Below, piece after piece: positions 63,901 to 64,000 of a stretch of DNA of 64,000 nt. The DNA is from Serripes groenlandicus (Eukaryota > Mollusca > Bivalvia > Cardiida > Cardiidae), in the NCBI GenBank assembly GCA_031761405.1, contig JASEVX010000008.1, positions 75,972,744 through 76,036,743 of the forward strand. Direction: 5' to 3'. The translations under genes were made by a program, and so were the position numbers. Numbering within the stretch: position 1 is the first letter of the stretch; the number at the start of each line of letters is the position of its first letter. The notes beneath the pieces were generated by a model. That model made no database searches. It saw nothing but the letters and a program-made list of their open reading frames with translations, and was not told where the DNA came from.

Positions 63901-64000
63901 CAGTAAAGGCTGTCGTAGATAATGCTGGTGTATTGCCCAGTAAACGTTGTCATAGATAATGCTGGTGTATTGCCCAGTAAATGTTATCATAGATAATGCT
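48952..64000. repeat. 37-bp minisatellite, over 15 kb, about 400 units
   Basis: Units of 37 bp (GATAATGCTGGTGTATTGCC, CAGTAAATGTTATCATA) run to the right edge. Variants at fixed positions (AAATGTTATC, AAACCTTGTC, AAACGTTGTC, AAATGTTGTC; GCTGG versus GCTTG) make unit types. Rare private variants recur at fixed distances: GAAAATGCTAGA at 49851 and 57754, CCCAATAATTG at 51531, 54380 and 59434, ATCCTAG at 51877 and 54726. These show block duplications with offsets of 7,903 and 2,849 bp. A few shortened junctions (GGTGTATGTTATCAT) occur from 56850 on. It is non-coding, since 37 is not a multiple of three. The right end lies outside the window. Confidence 0.97.

Noticed and set aside
50364..63990. 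62-residue minus-strand frames (ITFTGQYTSIIYDN...)
   Set aside because: They come from five-unit runs of the 37-bp minisatellite and recur identically in duplicated blocks.
48952..64000. Possible CRISPR array, because of many regularly spaced 37-bp repeats
   Set aside because: Repeats are contiguous with no unique spacers, and the genome is eukaryotic.

Overview
The window is eukaryotic and repeat-dominated, most likely from a bivalve mollusc. There are no bacterial operons or ribosome binding sites. Coding sequence occurs as short exons with GT/AG splice sites, and most DNA belongs to families I associate with bivalve genomes: tRNA-derived SINEs with a GCCGTGATATGAC core, hairpin-ended elements finishing in CTCTTGTT that carry internal tandem units of about 160 bp, TTAA-flanked hairpin MITEs and long minisatellites. 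The assignment to bivalves is an inference from family recall, not from a search.

Layout. 1-4938 is a 78-bp tandem array of about 63 copies, open at the left edge. It abuts a 21-bp array at 4939-6003. 6.0-10.3 kb is AT-rich and holds a two-exon minus-strand gene or gene remnant: exon 9314-9120 and terminal exon 7835-7306. The splice builds the first part of a chromodomain. The rest of the terminal exon is open in another frame and ends in a SAP-like motif. 10.3-18.9 kb is transposon debris, including a ~4.75-kb structure with long inverted arms (14115-18870).

19198-43704 (+) holds six exons of a PSMD14/RPN11-like gene, the JAMM deubiquitinase of the 26S proteasome lid. Together they account for about 227 of the family's ~310 residues. 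The copy is damaged. The exon for about 24 N-terminal residues is absent and nested transposons occupy its place. One exon has no usable acceptor. One exon ends five residues early exactly where a transposon fragment begins. The last ~53 residues are not found before the window ends. I read it as a decaying, non-processed duplicate, although a mis-assembled true gene is not excluded.

The introns of this locus are a stack of mobile elements. The clearest stack is 28359-39881: a TIR element with a GGAAAA direct repeat, containing a CTCTTGTT-family element, split at TTAA by a ~10.1-kb piggyBac-like insertion. That insertion in turn contains a SINE with a 13-bp target duplication and two head-to-tail hairpin elements, each carrying its own nested CTCTTGTT-family element. 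From about 48952 to the right edge lies a 37-bp minisatellite (>15 kb, about 400 units) with higher-order duplications of several kilobases.

No CRISPR array, rRNA gene, bacterial-type defence system or intact multi-gene system was seen. The novelty lies in the repeat biology and in how repeats appear to have dismantled or re-spliced the PSMD14-like locus.
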